This document shows, piece after piece, positions 52,078-61,853 of a DNA stretch of 64,000 bases; position 1 is the stretch's first letter; every line of letters starts with the position of its first letter. The notes beneath the pieces were generated by a model that saw nothing but the letters and a program-made list of their open reading frames with translations, had not been told where the DNA came from and did no database searches. A program made the position numbers and the translations under genes. Origin of the DNA: Xanthobacter dioxanivorans (GTDB lineage: Bacteria; Pseudomonadota; Alphaproteobacteria; Rhizobiales; Xanthobacteraceae); assembly GCF_016807805.1 (NCBI RefSeq), contig NZ_CP063362.1, positions 3,824,501-3,888,500 of the forward strand, in the 5' to 3' direction.

Positions 52078-53876
52078 TCAGCCCACCTCGGCCACGTCGC
52101 GCAGCCGCAGGGACACCCGCGTCTCGCCCTGCCAGGTGTCGAGGTCGAGGCTGCCGGCCACGTGCATCACGCGGCCGCGTCCCGCCAGGAGGGCGCGGCC
52201 GAGGGGCTCCTCGGCGCAACGGAAGGCCACGGCCTTCAGGGTGGTGCCGTCGCCGGAGGTGATGCGGGCGCGCACATGGCCGGCGCCGAACGTCTCGGCA
52301 TAGCTGATGCGGTGATTGGGGAAGGCGAAGACCGGCTCGGGATTGCCCGCCCCGAACGGCCCGGCGCGGGCGATGGTCTCCACCAGCGCCGGCGTCGCGC
52401 CGCGCGCGGTCAAGGCCCCGTCGATGGAGAGCGCGCCCTCGGCCCGGGCGCGCGTCACGTCGGCGGCGAGCCGCGCCTCGAGCATCGCCCTGAGGTCCCC
52501 CAGCCGCGCCCGCTCCACCGTGAGCCCCGCCGCCATGGCGTGGCCGCCGCCCTTCACCAGCAGTCCGTCCTCGACGGCGGCCCGCACCGCCCGGCCGATA
52601 TCGACGCCGGGGATGGAGCGGCCGGAGCCGGTCCCGGTCTCGCCGTTGAAGGCGATGGCGAAGGCCGGGCGCTGGAAGCGCTCCTTGAGCCGGGCGGCCA
52701 CCAGCCCGACCACGCCGGGGTGCCAGCCCTCGCCGCTCACCACCACCACGGCGCCCTCGTCCAAGACGCCGAGGGCGGCCTGGGCCTCCGCCTCGGCGGC
52801 GGCGAGGATGGCGCGCTCCACCTCCTGCCGCTCGGTGTTCAGCCGGTCGAGCTCGGCGGCCATGCGGCGTGCCTCGGCGGGATCGTCGGTGAGCAGCAGC
52901 TTCGCCCCCAGCGTCGCCTCGCCGATGCGCCCGCCCGCATTGATGCGCGGGCCGATGAGGAAGCCGAGATGGAAGGGGCGCGGGGGCCGTCGAGGCGGGC
53001 CGCATCCATCAGGGCGGTGAGGCCGATGCGGGTGCGCCGGCGCATGGCCAGGAGCCCCTTGGCCACGAAGGCCCGGTTGAGGCCGCGCAGGGGCACCACG
53101 TCGGCGACCGTGGCGAGGGCCACGATGTCGAGGGCGTCGAGCAGGTCCGGGGCCGGGCGCCCCGCGTTGAAGTGGCCGCGCTGGCGCAGGGCCCGCACGA
53201 GGCCCACGGCGGTGACGAAGGCGAGGCCCGCCGCGCACAGGTGGCCGAGGCCGGAGAGGTCGTCCTCCCGGTTCGGGTTCACGATGACCGCGCCCTCGGG
53301 CAGGCGCTCGCCCGCCTGGTGGTGGTCGATCACCACAACGTCCATGCCGAGCCGGCGGGCGGCGGCGATGGGCTCCATGGAGGTGGTGCCGCAATCCACC
53401 GTCACCAGCAGGGTCACGCCCCGCGCCGCCAATTGCTCGATGGCCGGCACGTTGGGGCCGTAGCCCTCGAAGATGCGGTCGGGAATGTGGAACAGCGGGT
53501 CGAGGCCGCCGGCCCGCAGCACGCCCACCATGAGGGCGGTGGCACAGGCGCCGTCCACGTCATAATCGCCGAACACCGCCACCTGCTCGCCGGTGACCAC
53601 GGCATGGGCCAGCCGCTCCACCGCGGCGCCCATGTCGGTCAGGGTGTCGGGGTCGGGCAGGAGGGTGCGGATGGAGGGGTCGAGGTAGCGTTCCACCTCG
53701 TCGAGGGGCACGTCGCGGCCGGCCAGCACGCGGGCCAGCAGCTCACTGATGCCGGCGCGCTGGGCCATGGCCATCGCGGTCTGGGCGCCGCGCACGTCGA
53801 GCCGCTCGCGCCAGATGCGGCCGGTGGCCGAGCGGGCGACGTCGAGGAAGAGGCGATTCGGCAAGGCGATGTTCAC
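52078..53876 (-). CDS. recJ: Single-stranded-DNA exonuclease RecJ, reading frame broken by a 1-nt deletion
   Basis: A 5'-3' ssDNA exonuclease for recombination and mismatch repair. The N-terminal part has the DHH-phosphatase motifs FGDYDVDGACATALMVG, DCGTTSMEP and VIDHHQAGERLP. The C-terminal part has GPRINAGGRIGEA, the DHHA1 region VVSGEGWHPGVVGLVAARLKE and GGGHAMAAGLTVE. They are in different frames. The break is at the G5 run 52982-52986 (plus strand), between MDAARLDGP and RPFHLGFLIGPRINAGG. One added base restores about 599 residues, a normal length. Confidence 0.92.
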
Positions 53877-53922
53877 GCGGGCATGAAGCCAGACCCCGGC
53901 GCCCGCGTCGAGCGGCAGGCCG

Positions 53923-55173
53923 TCATACCCCCTGTGCGAGGACGAGCACCCCGATCGCCGCTCCCGCCGCCGCCACCGTCGCGGCGCCGAGGCGCACGGT
54001 AAATCCGGCCGGCCCGGCCGCAGCCGCGAAGCCGACCCGGCCGAGGGCGTTCATGCCGAGGGCGATGAGGATGGAGACCGCCGCCGCCTCCAGCGTGAGG
54101 GCGTTGCCGGCAAGGCGGGCGGCATTCAGCGAGGGCACGTCCACGTCGACGATGCCGGCCACCGCGCTCACGAGATAGAGGCTGCCCGGCCCCACCGACT
54201 TCAGCAGGAAGCCGCTCGCCAGGGAGACCAGGGCGAACATCCCGGCGAAGGCGGTCAGCGGGGCGAGGTCGAACGGATTGCCCAGGACCTGCTCCCCGCC
54301 GGTGCTCCTGGGGTCGCGCACCATGAGCACCCCGGCGAGGGCGAAGGTCGCCGCCGCCGCGAGGGCGGGCGGGGCGAGGGTCGCCAGCAGCGCGGGCGCC
54401 ACCACCGTGCAGATGGCCAGCACCCGCAGCAGCGAGACCATGGCCGCCAGCGCCGCCCCGCCGGCGAGCAGCACCGCCGGCTCGCCGGCGGCGGCGCGCC
54501 GGGCGAAGGCGATGGTGACGGCGGTGGACGAGACGAGGGCGCCGCCGAGGGCGCTGAACAGGATGCCCTTCTCCGGCCCCGCCACCTTCACCGCCACATA
54601 GCCGGCAAACGAGATGGTGGCGGTGAGCACCATGAACAGCCAGATCTGGCGGGGGTTGAGGCTGTCGAACGGATCAAGGGTGCGATCGGGCAGCAGCGGC
54701 AGCACGATCATCGTCATCGCCAGCAGCACCAGGGCCGAGCGCAACTCCACCCAGGTGAGGCGGGAGACGAGGCCATGCAGCACCTCGCGCGCAGCGAGCA
54801 GGCCGGCGGCGGCGATGGCTGCCGCGCCCGCCGCCGAGGGATCGCCCACCACGGCAAGCGCGCCGAGGGCGAAGACCAGCAGCGCCGCGATGATGGAGGT
54901 GATGCCGTAGTCCTTGTCCGCCACCATCTCCCGGTACTTGAAGGCGGAGAACACGGCGGCGAAGGCGAGCCCGGCGGCCGCGAGCAGGGCCGGGCTCTGC
55001 ATCGCCGAGGCCAGCGCCGCGGAGACGCCGCCGAGCAGGCCGCAGAGGGTGAAGGTGCGCACGCCGGCGGTGCGGCTGCCCGGCGGTTCGGTCCGCTCAC
55101 GCCAGCCGCGCTCGACCCCCACCACGAGGCCGATGGCGAGGGCGACGGCCAGCCGGTAGATGAGGTGGTCCAT
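53923..55173 (-). CDS. MgtC/SapB-type DUF4010 membrane protein
   Basis: A 416-residue membrane protein with about 11-12 helices. The N-terminal MgtC-like domain has RLAVALAIGLVVGVERGWRER and AGVRTFTLCGLLGGVSA. The larger C-terminal DUF4010 domain has LNPRQIWLFMVLTATISFAGYVAVKVAGPEKGILFSALGGALVSSTAVTIAFARR. Transport or metal-ion roles have been suggested for the family but are unproven. GGAGG precedes the ATG by five bases; a GTG one codon earlier is the alternative. It lies between glpX and recJ on the same strand. Confidence 0.9.
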   Translation of the reverse strand: MDHLIYRLAVALAIGLVVGVERGWRERTEPPGSRTAGVRTFTLCGLLGGVSAALASAMQSPALLAAAGLAFAAVFSAFKYREMVADKDYGITSIIAALLVFALGALAVVGDPSAAGAAAIAAAGLLAAREVLHGLVSRLTWVELRSALVLLAMTMIVLPLLPDRTLDPFDSLNPRQIWLFMVLTATISFAGYVAVKVAGPEKGILFSALGGALVSSTAVTIAFARRAAAGEPAVLLAGGAALAAMVSLLRVLAICTVVAPALLATLAPPALAAAATFALAGVLMVRDPRSTGGEQVLGNPFDLAPLTAFAGMFALVSLASGFLLKSVGPGSLYLVSAVAGIVDVDVPSLNAARLAGNALTLEAAAVSILIALGMNALGRVGFAAAAGPAGFTVRLGAATVAAAGAAIGVLVLAQGV

Positions 55174-55300
55174 CACGGCCTCCCGATGGCCCGTGTTTTA
55201 GCAGAAAGCAGCCGCGCAGGCGCGTGCCGTCCCCCAACCGAAGGTGCGCAGGCGCGTCGCCGCCGGGGGGACCCCGGCGATGCGGAGCTCCGGCCGCGAC

Positions 55301-56290
55301 TCAATCCTCCAGGCGGAACTTGCGGAAGTCGCGGTGCTCGGTGGCGATGCGGCGCACGGTGCCGGTGGCGGCGCGCAGCACGATGGTGTCGGTCTCGATC
55401 ACCTCGCGGCCGAAGCGCACGCCCTTCAGCAGCGCGCCGTCGGTGACGCCGGTGGCCGCCACCAGGCAGTCGCCGCGCACCATTTCCTCCAGCGCGTAGA
55501 TCTTGGAGAAATCGCGGATGCCGAGGGTTTTGGCCTGCTCGCGCTTCTTCTCGGTGTCGAGCACGAGGCGGCCCTGCATCTGGCCGCCGATGCAGCGCAG
55601 CGCCGCTGCGGCGAGCACCCCTTCCGCCGCCCCGCCGAGGCCGAGATAGATGTCGACCCCGCTCTCTTGCGGATTGGTGGTGTGGATGATGCCGGCCACG
55701 TCGCCGTCTGTGATGAGCTTCACCGCCGCCCCGGTCTTGCGCACCGCCTCGATGAGCGGGGCATGGCGCGGCCGGTCGAGGATGAGGGCGGTGATGTCGG
55801 ACGGCGGCACGCCCTTCGCCTCGGCCAGGGCGCGGACATTGTCCTGCGGGCTCTGGGAGAGGGAGACGATGCCGTCCGGGTAGCCGGGGCCGATGGCGAG
55901 CTTTTCCATGTAGGCCACCGGCACCTTCAGCAGCGAGCCGCGCTCGGCCAGGGCGATGACGGTAATGGAGCCTTCCATGTTCTTGGCGCAGAGGGTGGAG
56001 CCTTCGAGCGCATCCACGGCGAGGTCCACCTCCATGCCGCCCCGGCCGAGGGTCTCGCCGGCGAACAGCAGGTCGCACTCGCCCTCCACCCCCTCGCCGA
56101 TGACGATGGTGCCCGAGAGCGGGATGTCGTTCACCTCGCGATGGCAGGTGCGCATGGCGGCAAGGTCCGCGGCTTCCTCATCGCCGCGCCCGCGCAGGCG
56201 CGCCGCCGCCACCGCGCACCGCTCCGACACCTGCGCCAGGTCGAGGGCGAGGCGGCGGTCGAGCACCTGGGGCATCCGGGCAACGCTCAT
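55301..56290 (-). CDS. glpX: Class II fructose-1,6-bisphosphatase
   Basis: Removes the 1-phosphate from fructose 1,6-bisphosphate (and often sedoheptulose 1,7-bisphosphate). It serves gluconeogenesis and, in autotrophs, the Calvin cycle. The 329-residue GlpX has GRGDEEAADLAAMRTCHREVND, IVIGEGVEGECDLLFAGE and VDALEGSTLCAKNMEGSITVIALAE (metal and substrate sites), and LITDGDVAGIIHTT. It starts three bases after the hom stop, so hom-glpX is an operon. Confidence 0.96.
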   Translation of the reverse strand: MSVARMPQVLDRRLALDLAQVSERCAVAAARLRGRGDEEAADLAAMRTCHREVNDIPLSGTIVIGEGVEGECDLLFAGETLGRGGMEVDLAVDALEGSTLCAKNMEGSITVIALAERGSLLKVPVAYMEKLAIGPGYPDGIVSLSQSPQDNVRALAEAKGVPPSDITALILDRPRHAPLIEAVRKTGAAVKLITDGDVAGIIHTTNPQESGVDIYLGLGGAAEGVLAAAALRCIGGQMQGRLVLDTEKKREQAKTLGIRDFSKIYALEEMVRGDCLVAATGVTDGALLKGVRFGREVIETDTIVLRAATGTVRRIATEHRDFRKFRLED

Positions 56291-56293
56291 GCG

Positions 56294-57592
56294 TCAATCC
56301 TTCTCGATGCGAATCACCTGCGGCAGGGAGGCGACGACCCCATCCGCCTCGATGGCGGCGATGGCCCGTCTGACGGCCTCCTCGGTCGTAGCATAGGTGA
56401 TGAGGATCACGTGTGCGGTGTCGGCCGCGCTCGTCGTGCCGCCGGGGCGGCGCTGGACGATGGATTCCAGGGAGATCTGCTCGTCGGCCATGCGGCGGGC
56501 GATGGTGGCCGCGGTGCCCGGCTTGTTCACCACGGCGAGGCGGATGTAGTAGCCGCCCTCGTGGCGCTGCATGGGCGCGCGCTCGGCCTTCTGCAGGCGG
56601 TCCACCGGCAGGCCGAAGGCGAAGCCCTGCGCGCCGCGTGCCACGTCGAACAGGTCGGCCACCACCGCCGAGGCGGTGGCGTCGCCGCCGGCGCCGGGCC
56701 CCACCAGGGTCAGCGCCACCGCGTCGCCGTCCACCGCCACCGCGTTGGTGACGCCGGACACCTGGGCGATGGGCCAGTGCTTCGGCACCATGGTGGGGTG
56801 CACCCGCTGCTCGATGCCGGTGTCGGTCTTCACCGCCACGCCGAGCAGCTTCACCCGGTAGCCGAGATCGTCCGCCGCATCGAGATCGGCCAGGGTGAGT
56901 TGGCGGATGCCTTCCACATAGATGGAGTCCGCGTCCACCTGGGTGCCGAAGGCGAGCGAGGTGAGGATGGCGAGCTTGTGGGCGGTGTCGAAGCCGTCGA
57001 TGTCGAAGGTCGGGTCCGCCTCCGCATAGCCGAGGCGCTGGGCCTCGGTGAGGCAGACGTGGAAGGAGAGCTTCTCCTCCGCCATGCGGGTGAGGATGTA
57101 GTTGCAGGTGCCGTTGAGGATGCCGGACACGCGCTCGATGGCGTTGCCGGCGAGGGCCTCGCGCAGGGTCTTCACGATGGGGATGCCGCCCGCCACCGCC
57201 GCCTCGAAATGGAGCCCCGCACCGGCGGCTTCCGCACGCCGGGCGAGATCGAGGCCGCATTTGGCGAGCAGCGCCTTGTTGGCGGTCACCACCGGGATGC
57301 CGCGGTCGAGCGCGGCGGCGACCGCCGCCTTCGCCGGGTCGCCGTCGCCGCCCATCAGCTCCACGAACACGTCGATGTCGCCGGTTCCGGCCAGCGCGAC
57401 CGGATCCTCGTACCAGGTGACGCCATCGAGGTTCAGCCCGCGATCCCGGGTGCGATCCCGCGCCGCCACGGCCGTCGCCTTCACGGTGCGGCCGGTACGC
57501 GCCTCAAGCTCGGCGGCGCGGCGTTCGAGCATGCGGAAGACGGCGGCCCCGACGGTGCCGAGGCCGGCGAGGCCCACTTTCAGTTCGCTCAT
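56294..57592 (-). CDS. hom: Homoserine dehydrogenase
   Basis: Reduces aspartate semialdehyde to homoserine on the way to threonine and methionine. The 432-residue protein has the NAD(P) motif GLGTVG (10-15), VTANKALLAKCG, ILNGTCNYILTRM with DPTFDIDGFDTAHKLAIL in the catalytic domain, and a C-terminal ACT domain (YYIRLAVVNKPGTAATIARRMADEQISLESIVQ) for feedback control. The frame is open 49 codons upstream, but MSELKVGLAGLGTVG is the family start. thrC lies about 4 kb away on the other strand. Confidence 0.97.
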   Translation of the reverse strand: MSELKVGLAGLGTVGAAVFRMLERRAAELEARTGRTVKATAVAARDRTRDRGLNLDGVTWYEDPVALAGTGDIDVFVELMGGDGDPAKAAVAAALDRGIPVVTANKALLAKCGLDLARRAEAAGAGLHFEAAVAGGIPIVKTLREALAGNAIERVSGILNGTCNYILTRMAEEKLSFHVCLTEAQRLGYAEADPTFDIDGFDTAHKLAILTSLAFGTQVDADSIYVEGIRQLTLADLDAADDLGYRVKLLGVAVKTDTGIEQRVHPTMVPKHWPIAQVSGVTNAVAVDGDAVALTLVGPGAGGDATASAVVADLFDVARGAQGFAFGLPVDRLQKAERAPMQRHEGGYYIRLAVVNKPGTAATIARRMADEQISLESIVQRRPGGTTSAADTAHVILITYATTEEAVRRAIAAIEADGVVASLPQVIRIEKD

Positions 57593-57701
57593 GGATCGGA
57601 CCGGTTCTTTCCCTGTGGCGGGTGCCGTGCGTCTGGCGCGTTCTCGCGCGAAGGACAGTGGTTCGCGTGGAGATAACGCGCCAAAGCAAGTGACTGGACC
57701 A

Positions 57702-57736
57702 TCCCGATGCGCGCCGGGCAGCGGCGCGCATCGGGA
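57702..57736 (-). terminator. Strong stem-loop between the aminotransferase and hom
   Basis: TCCCGATGCGCGCCG (57702-57716) and CGGCGCGCATCGGGA (57722-57736) form a perfect 15-bp stem with a 5-nt loop, 14 bp past the aminotransferase stop. No T-run follows on the minus strand (TGGTCC). It may end the aminotransferase transcript or set the ratio to hom-glpX. Confidence 0.6.
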
Positions 57737-57750
57737 CAACGCCCCACCTT

Positions 57751-58971
57751 CTACCGCGCGGCGCTCAGCGGCACCACATTGTGCAGCGTCGTGCCCGCCT
57801 GCTCGAAGAAGCGGCGGACGTTGCGCGCCGCCTGGCGGATGCGCTGCTCGTTCTCCACCACCGCGATGCGCACATAGTCGTCGCCATGCTCGCCGAAGCC
57901 GACGCCCGGCGACACCGCCACCTCCGCCTTCTCGATGAGCAGCTTGGCGAATTCCACCGAGCCCATGGCCCGGAAGGGCTCAGGAATGGGGGACCAGGCG
58001 AACATGGTGGCGCGGGGCACGGGGATGTTCCAGCCGGCGCGGCCGAAGCTCTCCACCAGCGCATCGCGGCGCTTCTTGTAGGTCTCGCGCATCTCGGCGA
58101 TGCACTCCTGCGGGCCGTTCAACGCCGCGGTGGCCGCCACCTGGATGGGGGTGTAGGCGCCATAGTCCAGATAGGACTTCACCCGCGACAAAGCGGCGAT
58201 GAGGCGCTCGTTGCCCACCGCGAAGCCCATGCGCCAGCCGGCCATGGAATAGGTCTTGGACATGGAGGTGAACTCCACCGTCACGTCCATGGCGCCCGGC
58301 ACCTCCAGCACGGAGGGGGGCGGGTTGCCGTCGAAATAGAGCTCGGCATAGGCGAGGTCGCTGAGAACGATGAGGTCGTTCTTCTTCGCGAAGGCCACCA
58401 CATCCTTGTAGAATTCGAGATCCGCCACGCAGGCCGTGGGGTTCGAGGGATAGCACAGCACCACCGCGATGGGCTTGGGGATGGAGTGCTGCACCGCCCG
58501 TTCCATGGCGTGGAAGAATTCCGGCCCCGGCTCGGCGGGCACCGAGCGGATGACGCCGCCGGCCATGAGGAAGCCGAAGGCGTGGATGGGATAGGAGGGG
58601 TTGGGGGTGAGGATCACGTCGCCGGGGGCGGTGATGGCCTGCGCCATGTTGGCGAAGCCTTCCTTGGAGCCCAGCGTGGCAACCACCTGCCGGTCGGGGT
58701 CGAGCTTCACGCCGAATCGCCGCTCGTAATAGGCCGCCTGCGCCTTGCGCAGGCCGGGGATGCCCTTGGAGGCGGAATAGCGGTCGGTCCGCGGCTTGCC
58801 GATGGTTTCCTTCAGCTTCTCGGTGACATGCGCCGGCGCGTCGAGGTCCGGATTGCCCATGCCGAGGTCGACGATGTCCACCCCGGCATTGCGGGCGGCG
58901 GCCTTCACGCGGTTCACCTGTTCGAACACGTAGGGCGGCAGCCGGCGAATGCGGTGGAAATCGGTGGTCAT
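57751..58971 (-). CDS. Class I/II PLP-dependent aminotransferase (LL-DAP / alanine type)
   Basis: A 406-residue fold-type I aminotransferase. PLP is held by Lys239 in SMSKTYSMAGWRMGFAVG. DLGMGNPDLDAPAHV, the substrate loop DRYSASKGIPGLRKA, YPSNPTA and DLAYAELYFDG are also typical. It is closest in pattern to the AlaC / LL-diaminopimelate aminotransferase-like group placed before hom in Rhizobiales, so aspartate-family metabolism is likely; exact substrates are not certain. The ATG at 58971, with GGAG eight bases upstream, is preferred over 58995. Confidence 0.92.
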   Translation of the reverse strand: MTTDFHRIRRLPPYVFEQVNRVKAAARNAGVDIVDLGMGNPDLDAPAHVTEKLKETIGKPRTDRYSASKGIPGLRKAQAAYYERRFGVKLDPDRQVVATLGSKEGFANMAQAITAPGDVILTPNPSYPIHAFGFLMAGGVIRSVPAEPGPEFFHAMERAVQHSIPKPIAVVLCYPSNPTACVADLEFYKDVVAFAKKNDLIVLSDLAYAELYFDGNPPPSVLEVPGAMDVTVEFTSMSKTYSMAGWRMGFAVGNERLIAALSRVKSYLDYGAYTPIQVAATAALNGPQECIAEMRETYKKRRDALVESFGRAGWNIPVPRATMFAWSPIPEPFRAMGSVEFAKLLIEKAEVAVSPGVGFGEHGDDYVRIAVVENEQRIRQAARNVRRFFEQAGTTLHNVVPLSAAR

Positions 58972-59143
58972 CTTCGGGCTCCAGGGGGCACTCATAGACC
59001 GCGCATCTCGTGTCTCCCGGCGCGGCAGGCGGGCTTTTTAGCACTGATCGGTGAATGAAAAAGCCATGATTGCGATGGGAGTGCGGCGCCGCGCCCCCGG
59101 CGCCGCGAATTTCGCGGTGCGGCATGCCCGCCGCGCCGCCCGG

Positions 59144-59464
59144 TCACTGGACCGGCGGCAGGGGCCTGGCCTGTTGGCGCGCGGCGCGCTCGAGGTCCTT
59201 CTGCAGCTTCTGCTGGCCTTCCGGGGTGAGGGGCGCGGCGCGGTCCGACGGCGGGGCGCCCACGGGCGGAAACTGATCCGGCGCAACTTCTGGCACCTGG
59301 GGATTGGGTGGCGCGAGCGCCGCCAGCGGGTCGGAGCCGGCGCACGCCGACAGGCCGGCCAGCACGGCCAGCGCCAACACGGCGCGCCACCGCCGCGACC
59401 GCGCCGCAGCAGGAAAGGGCGTGCCGCGCACGCGACCGCCCGGATGAGGGGGAACGGTGCTCAT
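59144..59464 (-). CDS. Small putative lipoprotein
   Basis: A 106-residue protein of unknown function. A basic N-region and hydrophobic core (RWRAVLALAVLAGLSAC) end in a lipobox-like LSAC with Cys near residue 44. The mature part is Pro/Ala-rich with a short charged helix (LTPEGQQKLQKDLERAARQQ) and a proline-rich end. The ATG has GGAGG three bases upstream. It faces away from phaC; the 199-bp spacer must contain both promoters. Confidence 0.65.
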   Translation of the reverse strand: MSTVPPHPGGRVRGTPFPAAARSRRWRAVLALAVLAGLSACAGSDPLAALAPPNPQVPEVAPDQFPPVGAPPSDRAAPLTPEGQQKLQKDLERAARQQARPLPPVQ

Positions 59465-59663
59465 GGGCCTCCAGTTGTTCCCGATGACGTGTCGCCGCAG
59501 CCCGCGCTGACCGGGGCGTGACACCCGGGAATGCATCTTGCGCGTGTTCCTCGGGCGGGTAAGGCTCGATCCTGTCATGGTCGCGGATTAATATGGCCGA
59601 AGCGCGCCAGACGATACAAGATGGGCCCAAGGCCCCAAGATGTCTCACGAGAGGGAATGGCGG

Positions 59664-61651
59664 ATGTCCGTTGCCGAGGAAACGTCAAACAAGACGGCGA
59701 ACGAGTCAGTCCCCGGCCTTGTGGCGGGCGCGCCGGCCGAGCCGCGCCTGACGGTGGTTCCGCCAGCCCCGACACAGGATCGGGCCCCCGCCGCAGCCGG
59801 GCCGGCCGCTCCCGCATCCGGTGGTTCGGCCGGGGCTGGCGCGGCCGCCGCCGGTGGCGCCTCGTCCGCGGGGAGGCGCCGCACGTCGGCATGGACGTGG
59901 AGGCCCTGGCGCGAAACTTCGCCATGATGGTGGAGCAGGGCGGCAAGGCGATGGCCGCCTACCTCACCCCGCGCGAGCCGGCCAAGACCGACGACATGGC
60001 GGAGGACATCGCCGACGCCCTGAAGACCGTGACCCACGTGGCGGAATACTGGATGGCCGATCCCCAGCGCACGCTGGAGGCCCAGTCCCGGCTCATGGCC
60101 GGCTATCTGTCCGTCTGGGCCAACACCATGAAGCGCCTCGCCGGGGAGGAGGTGGACCCGGTGACCCGGCCCGACCCGAAGGACGCCCGCTTCAAGGACG
60201 CGGGCTGGCAGCAGAGCCCCATCTTCGATGCGCTGAAGCAGACCTACCTTGTCACCACCCGCTGGGCCGAGGACATGGTGCAGGAGGCCGAGGGCCTCGA
60301 TCCGCACGTGAAGCACAAGGCCGAGTTCCTGGTGCGGCAGGTGTCCAACGCCATCTCGCCCTCGAACTTCGTGCTCACCAATCCCGAGCTCATCCGCGAG
60401 ACGCTGAGCTCGTCCGGCGAGAATCTGGTGAAGGGCATGAAGAACCTCACCGACGACCTGATCGAGGGCGGCGGCACCCTCAGGATCCGCCAGACCGACA
60501 TGAAGGCCTTCGAGGTGGGGCGGAACCTCGCCACCACCCCGGGCAAGGTGATTTTCGAGAACGAGCTGATGCAGCTCATCCAGTACGAGCCGACGACACC
60601 CAGCGTGAAGAAGACGCCGGTGCTGCTCGTGCCGCCATGGATCAACAAGTTCTACATCCTCGACCTGACGCCGGAGAAGTCGCTCATCAAGTGGCTGGTA
60701 GACCAGGGGATCACGGTCTTCACCATCTCCTGGGTCAATCCCGACGCGCGGCTCGCCGCCAAGGGCTTCGACGACTACATGCGCGAAGGCATCATGACCG
60801 CCCTCGACACCGTGGCGGTGGCCTCCGGCCAGCGGCGGGTGCATGCGGTGGGCTATTGCGTGGGCGGGACGCTGCTGGCCACGACCCTCGCCTACATGGC
60901 GCAGACCGGGGACGACCGCATCGCCTCCGCCACCTTCCTCACCACGCAGATCGACTTCACCCACGCCGGTGACCTGAAGGTGTTCGTGGACGAGGAACAG
61001 CTCGCCAGCATCGAGCGCAAGATGAAGACGATGGGTTATCTGGAGGGGAGCAAGATGGCCTCCGCCTTCAACCTGCTCCGGTCGAACGACCTGATCTGGC
61101 CCTACGTGGTGAACAATTACATGAAGGGGAAGGCGCCTTTCCCCTTCGATCTTCTGTTCTGGAATGCCGATTCGACCCGCATGCCGGCAGCGAACCATTC
61201 CTATTACCTGCGCAACTGCTACCTCACCAATTCCATCGCCCGCGGCCTCGCCGAATTGTCCGGCGTGCGTATCGATGTCAGCAAGATCAACATCCCGGTC
61301 TATTCGCTGGCGACGAAGGAAGACCACATCGCGCCCGCCAACTCGGTCTATATCGGGGCGAACCTCCTGTCCGGCCCGGTGCGCTACGTGCTCGCGGGCT
61401 CCGGGCATATCGCCGGGGTGGTCAATCCGCCGGCGAAGGGGAAGTACCAGTACTGGGCCGACGGGCCGACGGGGCCGAGCTACGACCTGTGGGCGCAGGG
61501 CGCGCAGGAGCACAAGGGCTCCTGGTGGCCGGACTGGCTGACCTGGTTCTCGTCCTGGCATCCGGACGAAGTCCCCGCCCGCGTCGTCGGCGGCGGCCGG
61601 CTCACCCCCATCGAGGACGCGCCGGGCCGCTATGTGAAGGAAAAGAGCTGA
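59664..61651 (+). CDS. phaC: Class I poly(3-hydroxyalkanoate) synthase, reading frame broken by a 1-nt deletion
   Basis: Polymerises 3-hydroxyacyl-CoA into PHA storage granules. The body has the PhaC N-terminal domain ([22 protein letters not shown]), the lipase-like box GYCVGG with catalytic Cys399 (corrected numbering), KEDHIAPA (Asp) and [12 protein letters not shown] (His). The likely N-terminus, [19 protein letters not shown], is in another frame. The two join if one G is added to the G4 run 59870-59873, giving [20 protein letters not shown] and 662 residues. Without that correction, translation could start at ATG 59891 (MDVEALARN). Confidence 0.9.
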
Positions 61652-61853
61652 GGGACGACGCCACGCGGCGCAGGCGCGACCGGGGGCTTTGGACGGGGTC
61701 GCGCTTTGCACGGGTCCACTGGGACGCGCGGTGCCGGTCTGCCGGGATCGCTCCCGGCCGGCAGCGCTCCACCTACCGCCTTTCGCCCGACGCCGCTTGC
61801 GTCTAGTTTGGGGGCAGGCCCGTCGTGCGGCCGAAGATTCAGGTCGAGGGCCC

